Shown piece by piece: positions 7,048 through 14,362 of a DNA stretch of 16,823 bases; the stretch's first letter is position 1; each line of letters opens with the position of its first letter. The position numbers and the translations under genes were made by a program. The notes below the pieces were generated by a model. It was not told the origin of the DNA and did no database searches. It was given only the letters and a program-made list of their open reading frames with translations. Source of the stretch: an uncultured Aquincola sp. (GTDB lineage: Bacteria; Pseudomonadota; Gammaproteobacteria; Burkholderiales; Burkholderiaceae); the NCBI GenBank assembly GCA_937883885.1, contig CAKZXL010000211.1, forward strand, positions 1 to 16,823, in the 5' to 3' direction.

Positions 7048-9624
7048 ATGAGAAACAAGCCACTGACACCCCGGCGACCGCCGGCCCCCACGACGATCGC
7101 CGCCTTGGTGGCATCGTCGGCCTTCGCAACCCTGCTGGCGGGCGCCGCACAGGCTCAGACGGCACCCCCGCCCGGCACGGAGGCCGCCAGCCCTGCGCCT
7201 GCACCGGCAGCCAAGTCCGACGTGGTCGGTCTGGACCGCGTGGTCATCACGGCCACCACCGGCTCGAAGTCGAAGATGCGCAGCTCCGTGTCGGTGACCG
7301 ACGTCGACAACGAGCAGATCACCAACTTCGGCGCCCGCTCTGAAGCCGAAATCCTCAAGCTCATTCCCGGCGTGCGTGCCGAAAGCTCGGCCGGCCCGGG
7401 CGGCAACTCCAACATCACGGTGCGCGGTCTGCCCATATCGTCGGGGGGCTCGAAGTTCGTGCAACTGCAGGAAGACGGCCTGCCTGTCGTCGAGTTCGGC
7501 GACATGAACTTCGGCAACAACGATTACTTCATCCGCTTCGACAACAACGTCGACCGCATCGAGACGTTGCGGGGCGGCTCGGCCGCCACCCTGGCCTCTC
7601 ATGCCCCGGGCGCGGTGATCAACTACATCAGCAAGACCGGGCAGCAAAAGGGCGGCTCCATCGGCGTGACGCGCGGCGTCAACTACGACGAGACGCGGGT
7701 CGATGGCGACTACGGCGGCAAGATCAATGAGACGCTGCGCTACCACGTCGGTGGCTATTTCCGAACCGGCGAAGGTCCGCGCCGCAATGACACCGGGGCG
7801 CTGCAGGGCTACCAGGTCAAGGGCAACCTGACCCAGTCGTTCAACGGCGACAAGGGCTACGTCCGCTTCTCGTTCAAGCTGCTGGACGAGAAGGCCCCCA
7901 CCTACACCAGCATGCCGGCCCGGGCGGACCTCAGCGGCACCACGGTCAAGGGCATGCACCCGCTGGCCGGGTTCGACATCAGGCGCGATTCGCAGCTGTC
8001 GATCTACAACCAGACCATGCCCACCGCCGATATCTTCACCGGCGCGCCCGGCACGGCCAACGTGTCCGATGGCATCTCGGTCAAGTCCCATGCCTTCGGC
8101 ATCGAGTTTGCCAACCAGCTTGAGGGCGGCTGGGGCCTGAACAACAAGTTCAAGTTCAGTCGCAGCGAAAGCTCGTTCAGAACCCAGTTCTGGGGAGCGC
8201 AGACCCTGAGCGGACTGCTCGGCGGTTTCGAGGGCGGCACCTCGGCGCGGTACTTCAACGGCCCGCTGGCCGGGCAGACCGTCACCACCGAGAACCTGCA
8301 GACCGGACTGCTGTCGCGCAACGCCGCCATCCATCAGCAGTCGCCCGACATGGGTCACTGGGCCAACGACCTCAGCCTGTCCAAGGCATTTGATCTCACC
8401 GGCAGCAAGCTCAACACCAAGGCCGGCCTGTACTTGTCCAGACAAGACATCGTGCAGCAGTGGCAGATCAGCGAGCGGGTGATGGAGGTCGGCCGCAACG
8501 GCGCGATCGTCGACGTCTACGACGCCTCCGGCGCAGCCCTGACGACGGCTGGACTGACCGGCTACAACAACCAGTGGGGCGGCTGCTGCGCACGCGACAT
8601 CGACGCCCACTACAGCACCACGGCGCCTTACCTGGCGCTCGGGCTGGAAGTCGGCTCATGGGACTTCGATGCCAGCCTGCGGCACGACCGCATGCGCGCC
8701 AGCGGCAGCTATGCGGGCGGTCAGAAGGTGGCAGGAGGCTTTGACGTCAACCGCGACGGCACGATCACCGGCGCCGAAAACAATGTCTACCTGATCGATG
8801 GCCAGAGCCGCAGCCCGATCAACTACAGCGTCGGCTACACCTCGTATTCGGTGGGCGCGAACTACCGCTTCAGCAACGACTTGAGCGCCTTCGTTCGCGT
8901 GAGCAAGGGCGGGCGGGCGATTGCCGACCGCTTGCTGTTCTCGCCGTTCATCAACCCGCTCACCGGTGCGCTCACGCAGGGCCTGGAGGCGCAGGCGGTT
9001 GCGACGGTCAAGCAGCGCGAGCTGGGCGTCAAGACCCGTGGGGAGCTGATGGGCGCCAACTACGGCCTGTTCGCCACACTGTTCCAGGCCACGGTGGACG
9101 AGTACGACTATGACCAGACGCGTACCGTAGGTCCCAAGCTGAACGTGGTGGGCACCAAGGCCAACGGCGTGGAACTCGAGTCGGCGCTCAACACCGGCAA
9201 CTTCGCGCTCAATGCCAACCTCGTCTACACCGACCTGAAGGTGCGCACCGACCTTGTCGGCGAAGCGACCGGGCAGAGCACGGTGGGCAAGGTGCCGGGC
9301 GGCGTGCCCAAGTGGATGTGGGCCATTTCGCCCAGCTACACCTTCAACAACCTCACGGTGGGCGCTTCGCTGGTGGGCCAGAGCTATGTGTGGAACAACA
9401 GCTTCAACACGGCGAAAGTGTCCGGCCGCAGCATCGTCAACGCCTTTGCCAGCTACGCGCTGACCGAGCGCGCGACGTTGAGCGTGAATCTGAGCAACCT
9501 GTTCGACAAGGTGGCTTCATCGGGAGGGGTCGAGGGGCCTGACGTGCTGAACGGGCAGCCGGTGGTGCGTTTGCGCCCCGAGACCGGCCGCTCGATCAGC
9601 CTGGCGCTGCGCTACGCGCTGTGA
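7048..9624 (+). CDS. TonB-dependent outer-membrane receptor
   Basis: An 858-residue TonB-dependent receptor. A signal peptide ends near AGAAQA (about residue 36), followed by a Pro/Ala-rich spacer and a TonB-box-like DRVVITAT (63-70). The plug domain (about 73-197) has SNITVRGLP, VQLQEDGLPVVEF and the VDRIETLRGGSAATLASHAPGAVINYISK motif. A 22-strand-type barrel follows, ending in RPETGRSISLALRYAL. Unusual points: an EF-hand-like loop DVNRDGTITGAE at residues 566-577 and adjacent cysteines 513-514 in a probable extracellular region. GGAGG at 7036-7040 with a 7-nt spacer supports ATG 7048. The energiser genes upstream and the LacI regulators downstream suggest a dedicated, possibly sugar-linked uptake system. 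The ligand is not known, and siderophore or other ligands are not excluded. Confidence 0.93.
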   Translation: MRNKPLTPRRPPAPTTIAALVASSAFATLLAGAAQAQTAPPPGTEAASPAPAPAAKSDVVGLDRVVITATTGSKSKMRSSVSVTDVDNEQITNFGARSEAEILKLIPGVRAESSAGPGGNSNITVRGLPISSGGSKFVQLQEDGLPVVEFGDMNFGNNDYFIRFDNNVDRIETLRGGSAATLASHAPGAVINYISKTGQQKGGSIGVTRGVNYDETRVDGDYGGKINETLRYHVGGYFRTGEGPRRNDTGALQGYQVKGNLTQSFNGDKGYVRFSFKLLDEKAPTYTSMPARADLSGTTVKGMHPLAGFDIRRDSQLSIYNQTMPTADIFTGAPGTANVSDGISVKSHAFGIEFANQLEGGWGLNNKFKFSRSESSFRTQFWGAQTLSGLLGGFEGGTSARYFNGPLAGQTVTTENLQTGLLSRNAAIHQQSPDMGHWANDLSLSKAFDLTGSKLNTKAGLYLSRQDIVQQWQISERVMEVGRNGAIVDVYDASGAALTTAGLTGYNNQWGGCCARDIDAHYSTTAPYLALGLEVGSWDFDASLRHDRMRASGSYAGGQKVAGGFDVNRDGTITGAENNVYLIDGQSRSPINYSVGYTSYSVGANYRFSNDLSAFVRVSKGGRAIADRLLFSPFINPLTGALTQGLEAQAVATVKQRELGVKTRGELMGANYGLFATLFQATVDEYDYDQTRTVGPKLNVVGTKANGVELESALNTGNFALNANLVYTDLKVRTDLVGEATGQSTVGKVPGGVPKWMWAISPSYTFNNLTVGASLVGQSYVWNNSFNTAKVSGRSIVNAFASYALTERATLSVNLSNLFDKVASSGGVEGPDVLNGQPVVRLRPETGRSISLALRYAL

Positions 9625-9827
9625 GCCCAAGCCCCGCCGGCCTGCGCCCGGCCGCGGGGCTGGCCCGCCTCCGGCGCCCGCGCACCGCAGGATTCGCGGA
9701 TCACCAGCTTGGGCGCCTGCACGGCCGCCGGCGGCTTCGGTCGCCCGTTCTGCAACTGCAACAGCAGCGAATGCACGGCCTGGCGTCCATGCCCCGCAGG
9801 GTCGGAATGCACGCTGGTCAGCGGGGG
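9612..9827 (-). pseudogene. detached C-terminal remnant of the frameshifted LacI regulator
   Basis: Reading the minus strand one base out of frame after the G5 run at 9823-9827 gives PLTSVHSDPAGHGRQAVHSL, then an LQLQNGRPKP segment and APKLVIRESCGAR. This is the standard LacI/PurR C-terminal helix and end strand, which the upstream frame lacks. The frame closes at TAG (9612-9614), overlapping the receptor 3' end by 13 bp on the opposite strand. It has no plausible start of its own. One extra C in the coding-strand run would restore a single protein of about 369 residues with the upstream part. Confidence 0.8.
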
Positions 9828-10720
9828 TCGGCGAATGGCGCCATCGGGATGTCGTCGTAGCCCACCAGTGCAACGTCCTGCGGAACGCGCAGCGCCGCCT
9901 CGCGCAGCGCACGCAGGGCGCCGAAGGCGATGGTGTCGTTGCCGGCGAACAGGGCGTCCGGGTGCAGCTGCCGTGCGAGCAGTTCACGGGTGGCCCGGTA
10001 GCCGCTCTCGGGCGTGATGTCGGCCGCGATGCACCAACCGTCCTGCGGCTCGATGCCGTGGTCGAGCAGCGCCTTGCGCCAGCCGCCTTCACGCTGGGCT
10101 GCGGAGTGGTATTCGTTGGAAGCGTAGTTGACCAACGCCACGCGGCGGCGACCGAGGTTCAGCAGGTGGTTGACAGCGATGCAGGCGGACTGGCAAGTGT
10201 CGTCGCCCATCATGGCCAGGCCCTCCTGGGCGGGCAGGTGGCAGCCGAACACCACATGGGGAATCTCGCTGTCTCGCAGGCGCTGCAGGTGTGCCATCTC
10301 GGTGGTCCTGGGGTGGGCGACGATGACGCCGTCGATGCTGCGACCGTGCACCAGCTGCAGGAACTGGCCGGGTTCCCGGCCCTCGCCATCCGTCGATTCG
10401 ATCAGCAGCTTGAAGCCATGCAGGTGGCAGCATTCGCGCACGCTGGCCACCAACTGCGCGAGGAAGGCATCGACGTACAAGTGCTCCAGCTTGGGCACCA
10501 CCAGCGCCAGCGTGCCGGAGGTGCCGCCCGCCAAAGACCGGGCCGCGGCGTTGGGCACGTAGCCAATTTCGCGGGCCACCGCCAGGACCCGTTCGCGTGT
10601 GGTGTCACTGATGCCCCGGTGGCGCGCGTTGTTCAACACGAAGGACACCGTGGTTCTCGAAACGCCGGCCCGGCGCGCGACTTCAGCGCTTGTGGCGGCG
10701 GGGGTTTTCTGATGTTTCAT
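9818..10720 (-). CDS. LacI-family transcriptional regulator, truncated by frameshift
   Basis: A 300-residue LacI/GalR-type repressor. The N-terminal helix-turn-helix and hinge are complete: SAEVARRAGVSRTTVSFVLN, then RERVLAVAREIGYVPNAAARSLAGG. The periplasmic-binding-protein-like effector domain follows, with IDGVIVAHP, VVFGCHLP, HLLNLGRRRVALVNY, the DALFAGNDTIAFGALRALRE motif and VPQDVALVGYDDIPMAPFADP. It then stops abruptly at Arg300 (TGA 9818-9820), just where LacI proteins continue with PLT(S/T)V. The minus-strand ribosome binding site AGGAGGGAG sits directly upstream of the start. It converges on the receptor gene and diverges from a second LacI-type gene 65 bp away. The likely target is the receptor or energiser promoter, which is inference. 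The frameshift may be real, phase-variable or a sequencing error. Confidence 0.85.
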   Translation of the reverse strand: MKHQKTPAATSAEVARRAGVSRTTVSFVLNNARHRGISDTTRERVLAVAREIGYVPNAAARSLAGGTSGTLALVVPKLEHLYVDAFLAQLVASVRECCHLHGFKLLIESTDGEGREPGQFLQLVHGRSIDGVIVAHPRTTEMAHLQRLRDSEIPHVVFGCHLPAQEGLAMMGDDTCQSACIAVNHLLNLGRRRVALVNYASNEYHSAAQREGGWRKALLDHGIEPQDGWCIAADITPESGYRATRELLARQLHPDALFAGNDTIAFGALRALREAALRVPQDVALVGYDDIPMAPFADPR

Positions 10721-10785
10721 CGTCTCCCTCCTGGCGGGATGCTATGCCGCTTTGCCCGGCCCGTGCGGCTGGTGCAGGGGGCGCG
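10721..10785. promoter_or_regulatory. divergent promoter region between the two LacI-type genes
   Basis: These 65 bp separate two divergent start codons and hold both ribosome binding sites: AGGAGGGAG on the minus strand and AGGGGG at 10776-10781 on the plus strand. No clean -35/-10 pair or palindromic operator could be picked out by eye. The closeness of the starts implies shared control. Confidence 0.35.
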
Positions 10786-11853
10786 ATGATGGGCTCTGCG
10801 TCCAGGGACGTCAGGGCGGCGTCGCGCGTGACCTTGCGCACCGTGGCAGCGCACGTGGGGCTGTCGACCACCACCGTCAGCCATGCGCTCAGTGGGCGCC
10901 GTCCTGTGTCGGAACAAACATGCAGACAGGTGCGGCAGGCCGCCCAGCTGCTGGGCTACGAGGCCCATCGACTCGCGCGGCAGAACGTCACCGGCCGGTC
11001 TGACGCCGTGGGCGTGCTGTGCGAAAGATCGCTGGGGCCACTGAGCGATGCCGGCCAGGCAGCGCTGTTGGATGCCGTCTCGCAGGTGTTGCAGTCCGCC
11101 GGTCTCGACTGCCTGATGCTGGCAAGCCCTGGCAGGGGCGGCGTGCCGCTGCATGAGCGCATCGTGCGTGATCGGCACTTCGATGCGCTGCTCGTGCTGC
11201 AGACCGGGTCGGTGGATGCGCGCATCGAGTCGCTCGTGCGCCACCATGTGCCCTTTGTTGCGGTCGGCCGGTGCCGGCAGCCGGCCGCGCACGTTTATCC
11301 GTGGCTCGATCTCGATGAAGGGGGGGCCGCCGAACTGGCGGTGGGCCGGCTGGTAGACGGCGCCCACCGACGCATCGCGTGCGTGCATCTGGATCCGTGG
11401 CTTCATGCCACACACGCGTGGTGTCTGGGATACCGCACGGCCATGCAAGGTGGCGGCCTGCCGGTCACGCCGCAGATGATGCTGGCGGCCAAGCGCTGCG
11501 CCGGCGATGGGTACGCGGCTGGCGTGCGTCTGCTGGCAATGCGTCCACGCCCCAGCGCGGTCATCGTCCAGCATCCGCAGGTGGGCAACGGCTTGATGCA
11601 CGCGCTGCTGGACGCTGGCGTAGATCCATGCCACGAGCTGGCCGTGGTCGTGCACGAGGCATGGTCCTCCGGCCGGATCGACCTGCCTTCGCCGGTGGCC
11701 CGCGTACGCTATGAGGACCTGGCAGCCGCTGCCGAATGGTTGGGCCGACGCCTGGTCGCCTTGGTGGAGGGCTGCACGGTCGCTGCCGATCACTGGCTGT
11801 GCCGGCCGAGTTACTGGCCGGCCGATGCGATGCCCGACCAGCCCTTGGGTTGA
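10786..11853 (+). CDS. LacI-like transcriptional regulator with divergent effector domain
   Basis: About 355 residues from ATG 10786 (ATG 10789 has an equally good spacing to AGGGGG). The N-terminal DNA-binding part is a clear LacI helix-turn-helix: LRTVAAHVGLSTTTVSHALS at about residues 17-36, then QVRQAAQLLGYEAHRLARQ. The remainder follows the LacI/PurR fold order (AVGVLCERSLGPL, FDALLVLQTG, HVPFVAVGRC, GAHRRIACVHL, CLGYRTAMQ) but is diverged. The usual ligand-contacting ND-x-x-A-x-G is replaced by VQHPQVGNG, and the usual VVGFDD becomes VVVHEAW. It may respond to an unusual effector or to none. A longer in-frame start at 10690 would overlap the divergent gene and is rejected. rsmE begins 30 bp downstream. 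Confidence 0.85.
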   Translation: MMGSASRDVRAASRVTLRTVAAHVGLSTTTVSHALSGRRPVSEQTCRQVRQAAQLLGYEAHRLARQNVTGRSDAVGVLCERSLGPLSDAGQAALLDAVSQVLQSAGLDCLMLASPGRGGVPLHERIVRDRHFDALLVLQTGSVDARIESLVRHHVPFVAVGRCRQPAAHVYPWLDLDEGGAAELAVGRLVDGAHRRIACVHLDPWLHATHAWCLGYRTAMQGGGLPVTPQMMLAAKRCAGDGYAAGVRLLAMRPRPSAVIVQHPQVGNGLMHALLDAGVDPCHELAVVVHEAWSSGRIDLPSPVARVRYEDLAAAAEWLGRRLVALVEGCTVAADHWLCRPSYWPADAMPDQPLG

Positions 11854-11883
11854 GCGCTCCGCCCGAGGCACACTCGCGGGCCT

Positions 11884-12687
11884 ATGCCGCGAATCCACGT
11901 CGATGCTCCTCTGGCCGCCGGCCAGCCGCTTGATCTGCCGCCCGGTGCGGCCCGCCATGTGCAGGTGCTGCGGCTGCAGCCCGGCGCGCTCATCACCTTG
12001 TTCAACGGCCAGGGCGGCGAGTGGACGGCCGCCGTCATGCAGATCGGCCGCAGCAGCGTGCAGGTGGAAGTGCAAAGCCACGAGGCGGTGGAGCGCGAGA
12101 TCGGCCCGCAGGTGACCATCGCGCTGGCCATGCCGGCCAACGACCGCATGGACACGCTGGTGGAAAAGGCGGTGGAGCTGGGCGTGGCCGCCATCCAGCC
12201 GCTGATGAGCGAGCGATCGGTGCTGCGCCTGTCGGGCGAGCGGGCGCAGCGCAAGCAGGCGCACTGGCAGGGCATTGCGGTCGCGGCGTGCGAGCAGTCG
12301 GGCCGCAACCGGGTGCCGCGGGTGGCGCCGGTGATCACTTTCTCGGCCTGGCTGGCCGAGCAGGCCACCGCGGCCGACCTGACCGATGCCACCCGCTGGC
12401 TGCTGGGCTTTGGCGACGAGGCGCTTCCGCTGCCCCAGCGCCTGCGGCCGCAGGCACCGGCGCGGCTGCTGCTGCTCAGCGGGCCGGAGGGGGGCCTGTC
12501 ACCGGCCGAGGTGGAAGCGGCGCAGCGCGTGGGCTTTCTGCCCACCTCGCTGGGGCCCGCCGTGCTGCGCGCCGACACCGCGCCGCTGGCCGCGCTGGCG
12601 GCAGTGGCGCTGGCGGCAGTGGCGCTGGCGGGCACGGGTCCGGCGGGCGATGTGCCTGCCGGTGTGGTGCCCGCCCCCGCAGCCTGA
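11884..12687 (+). CDS. rsmE: 16S rRNA (uracil(1498)-N(3))-methyltransferase RsmE
   Basis: A 267-residue SPOUT-class methyltransferase that uses SAM to methylate N3 of U1498 of 16S rRNA in the assembled 30S subunit. Family landmarks: RHVQVLRLQPG in the N-terminal PUA-like part, ALAMPANDRMDTLVEKAVEL (80-99), QPLMSERSV (105-113), AVAACEQSGRNRVPRV (132-147), and the knot motif LLLSGPEGGLSPAEVEAA (196-213). The last signature, usually LGPRVLRTETA, reads LGPAVLRADTA here (223-233), with changes at normally conserved Arg and Glu. The C-terminus is longer than usual: a 15-bp tandem duplication adds an AVALA repeat, followed by a Gly/Pro/Ala tail. The ribosome binding site at ATG 11884 is weak; a -10-like CACACT lies at 11869-11874. 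Confidence 0.92.
   Translation: MPRIHVDAPLAAGQPLDLPPGAARHVQVLRLQPGALITLFNGQGGEWTAAVMQIGRSSVQVEVQSHEAVEREIGPQVTIALAMPANDRMDTLVEKAVELGVAAIQPLMSERSVLRLSGERAQRKQAHWQGIAVAACEQSGRNRVPRVAPVITFSAWLAEQATAADLTDATRWLLGFGDEALPLPQRLRPQAPARLLLLSGPEGGLSPAEVEAAQRVGFLPTSLGPAVLRADTAPLAALAAVALAAVALAGTGPAGDVPAGVVPAPAA
12601..12630 (+). repeat. 15-bp tandem duplication within rsmE
   Basis: GCAGTGGCGCTGGCG at 12601-12615 is repeated exactly at 12616-12630. A related partial unit (GCGCTGGCG) precedes it at 12592-12600. The unit is in frame and encodes AVALA twice, lengthening the C-terminal helix of RsmE. Confidence 0.9.
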
Positions 12688-12787
12688 AGCCGCTTCGTGC
12701 GCTAATGCGCAGGCCGCGCGCGTCCGCCGGTCGGGCGCGGCCGGGCTTTCCACAATCCGGCGCTTTCCATCCACACAGGAGATCGAC

Positions 12788-13282
12788 ATGGGACTGCTGG
12801 ACATGGCCATCGGCATGATGAACAACCAGGCACCAGGCGGACGCGGCGGTGCGCTGGGCGATGTGCTCGGCGGGTTGCTGGGGGGCGGCGGCCAGGGCGC
12901 TGGCGGCCAGGCCGACCTGCTGCGCATCGTGGCGCTGGTGCTGTCACAGATCGGTCAACAGGGGGGCCAGCAAGGCGGCCAGATGGGTGGCCTGGGCGCG
13001 TTGGTGGAGCAGTTCACCCGCAGCGGCCTGGGCGACGTGGTGTCGTCCTGGGTGGGCACCGGCGCCAACCAGCCGGTGTCACCCGCTCAGCTGGGCCAGG
13101 TGTTCGGTGACGACCTGCTGGGCCGCCTGACGCAGCAGACCGGCCTGTCGCAAGGCGACCTGCTCAGCCAGCTGTCGCAGGTGCTGCCGCAGGCCGTGGA
13201 CCACCTGACGCCGCAAGGCCAGCTGCCGGCGGACGGCGGGCTGGGCGAGATCGGCTCGATCCTGGAACGCTTCGCCCGTTGA
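12788..13282 (+). CDS. DUF937/YidB-like protein
   Basis: A 164-residue small soluble protein of the DUF937/YidB type, whose function is not established. The N-terminal MGLLDMAIGMM segment and the LGDVLGGLLGGG stretch are typical. A Gly/Gln-rich low-complexity stretch (GQQGGQQGGQMGG, about residues 57-69) precedes the conserved core LGALVEQFTRSGLGDVVSSWVG, then NQPVSPAQLGQVFGDDLLGR and LLSQLSQVLPQAVDHLTPQG. ATG 12788 has AGGAG at 12777-12781 with a 6-nt spacer, and the 100-bp gap from rsmE suggests its own transcription start. Its 3' end overlaps the open frame of the convergent eutR gene by 119 bp. Confidence 0.85.
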   Translation: MGLLDMAIGMMNNQAPGGRGGALGDVLGGLLGGGGQGAGGQADLLRIVALVLSQIGQQGGQQGGQMGGLGALVEQFTRSGLGDVVSSWVGTGANQPVSPAQLGQVFGDDLLGRLTQQTGLSQGDLLSQLSQVLPQAVDHLTPQGQLPADGGLGEIGSILERFAR

Positions 13283-14318
13283 ACCCAGTGGCCGGCGCAC
13301 CGTCGGCCCGGCGCAGCGTCTGGGAAGGCAGCTCGCCGAACATCTGCTTGTAGTCGTGTGAAAAGTGGCCCATGTGGAAGAAGCCCCACTGGGCCGCGAC
13401 ATCCTGCACCGTGGCCGCGCCGCCTTTGCGCAGCTTGCGCCGGCAGGCGTTCATGCGCACCGCCTTCAAGAAGTCCGCCGGTGAATCGCCCACCACCGCC
13501 TGGAAGTGGTTCTGCAGCGTGCGGCGGGTGAGGTGCAGCTCGGCGCAAAGGTCGTCCACCGACATCGTGTGATTGAGCGGCTGGCTCACCAGCGCGCGGG
13601 CCGACATCACCGTGGCCAGGCGCCGCGAACAGGCCGCAGGGTCGGCCTGGGCCGCGGCGGCGGGCGAGGGCGCCTGCCCCGCGCCGCACAACAGCGCCAG
13701 CAGCCGGTCCAGCAGCGCCTGCCAGGCGGCCGGCGGGGGGTTGTCGGCACCGCAGGCACCCAGCGCCAGCAGCGCTTCGATGGTGCTGCACATCGCCGCA
13801 TGCACCGCCGGCGGCACCGGCAGCGCCTGCAGCGCCGCACCGGGAGCGCCCGCGTCGCGCAACTGCAGTGCATCCAGCCGCTGCGCCAGCCAGTCGGCGT
13901 CCACCACCACGCCATAGATGCCGAAGTCCTCGGGCGTGCGCAGCGTGAACGAGGCATTGCCGCCCGCGCGCAGCACCGGCCGCGGCCCCTCGGCGGGCTG
14001 CAGCCGGCCGCAGAAGTGCACCGGCGTGGGGTGCCGCCCGTCGGGAATGCCGAACCACACCGAACCCTGCCACGGCAGGCACAGCTGGCTGGTCTGCTGG
14101 TGCGTGTGTTCATGGAACACCTGCAGCCGCGGCCCGTCGGCCCACAGCTCACGCACGCGGCCGGCAAAGCGGCCGGGCGACAGCTGGTCGTATTCCTGCG
14201 ACCAGCGCGACAGGTGGCCGGCGTGTTCGTCGACGTCGTCGCTGGCCAGCGCCTGGTAGCGCAGGCCGGCCAGGCCCGGCGGGGCGGGGTGGGCAAGGCG
14301 CGCTTCGGGCATGGGCAC
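13164..14318 (-). CDS. eutR: EutR-type AraC-family regulator of ethanolamine genes
   Basis: 384 residues from GTG 14318. The sensor half resembles EutR: WSQEYDQLSPGRFAGRVREL, then LQVFHEHTHQQTSQLCLPWQ and GSVWFGIPDG, plus TPEDFGIYGVVVD. The C-terminal AraC/XylS DNA-binding domain (about 252-337) has the HTH MSVDDLCAELHLTRRTLQNH and the second HTH region VQDVAAQWGFFHMGHFSHDY, then FGELPSQTLRR. In enterics EutR activates ethanolamine genes when ethanolamine and adenosylcobalamin are present. The GTG is preferred because AGGAG lies 9 nt upstream and a sigma54 promoter lies just beyond; ATG 14312 is possible. The frame runs about 47 residues past the usual EutR end, antisense to the DUF937 gene. 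It is divergent from eat. Confidence 0.88.
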   Translation of the reverse strand: MPMPEARLAHPAPPGLAGLRYQALASDDVDEHAGHLSRWSQEYDQLSPGRFAGRVRELWADGPRLQVFHEHTHQQTSQLCLPWQGSVWFGIPDGRHPTPVHFCGRLQPAEGPRPVLRAGGNASFTLRTPEDFGIYGVVVDADWLAQRLDALQLRDAGAPGAALQALPVPPAVHAAMCSTIEALLALGACGADNPPPAAWQALLDRLLALLCGAGQAPSPAAAAQADPAACSRRLATVMSARALVSQPLNHTMSVDDLCAELHLTRRTLQNHFQAVVGDSPADFLKAVRMNACRRKLRKGGAATVQDVAAQWGFFHMGHFSHDYKQMFGELPSQTLRRADGAPATGFNGRSVPGSSRSRPARRPPAAGLAASGGPRPAAAPATAG

Positions 14319-14343
14319 GGCGGCGTTCTCCTGGGCAGTGCGG

Positions 14344-14357
14344 CGGTGGACCCACCG
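14344..14357. promoter_or_regulatory. 14-bp inverted repeat at the eutR transcription start
   Basis: CGGTGG (14344-14349) and CCACCG (14352-14357) are exact reverse complements with a 2-bp spacer. They overlap the start site predicted from the sigma54 element (about 14352, minus strand). A protein bound here could block eutR transcription, but the arms are short and GC-rich. Confidence 0.3.
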
Positions 14358-14362
14358 GCTTT

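Noticed and set aside
6940..8610. 556-residue open frame on the minus strand, antisense to the receptor
   Set aside because: Shadow frame from codon bias; no recognisable motif, and the plus strand has signal peptide, plug and barrel motifs.
10690..10785. 32-residue N-terminal extension of the plus-strand LacI-like gene
   Set aside because: It would overlap the divergent lacI start, and the ribosome binding site AGGGGG favours ATG 10786/10789.
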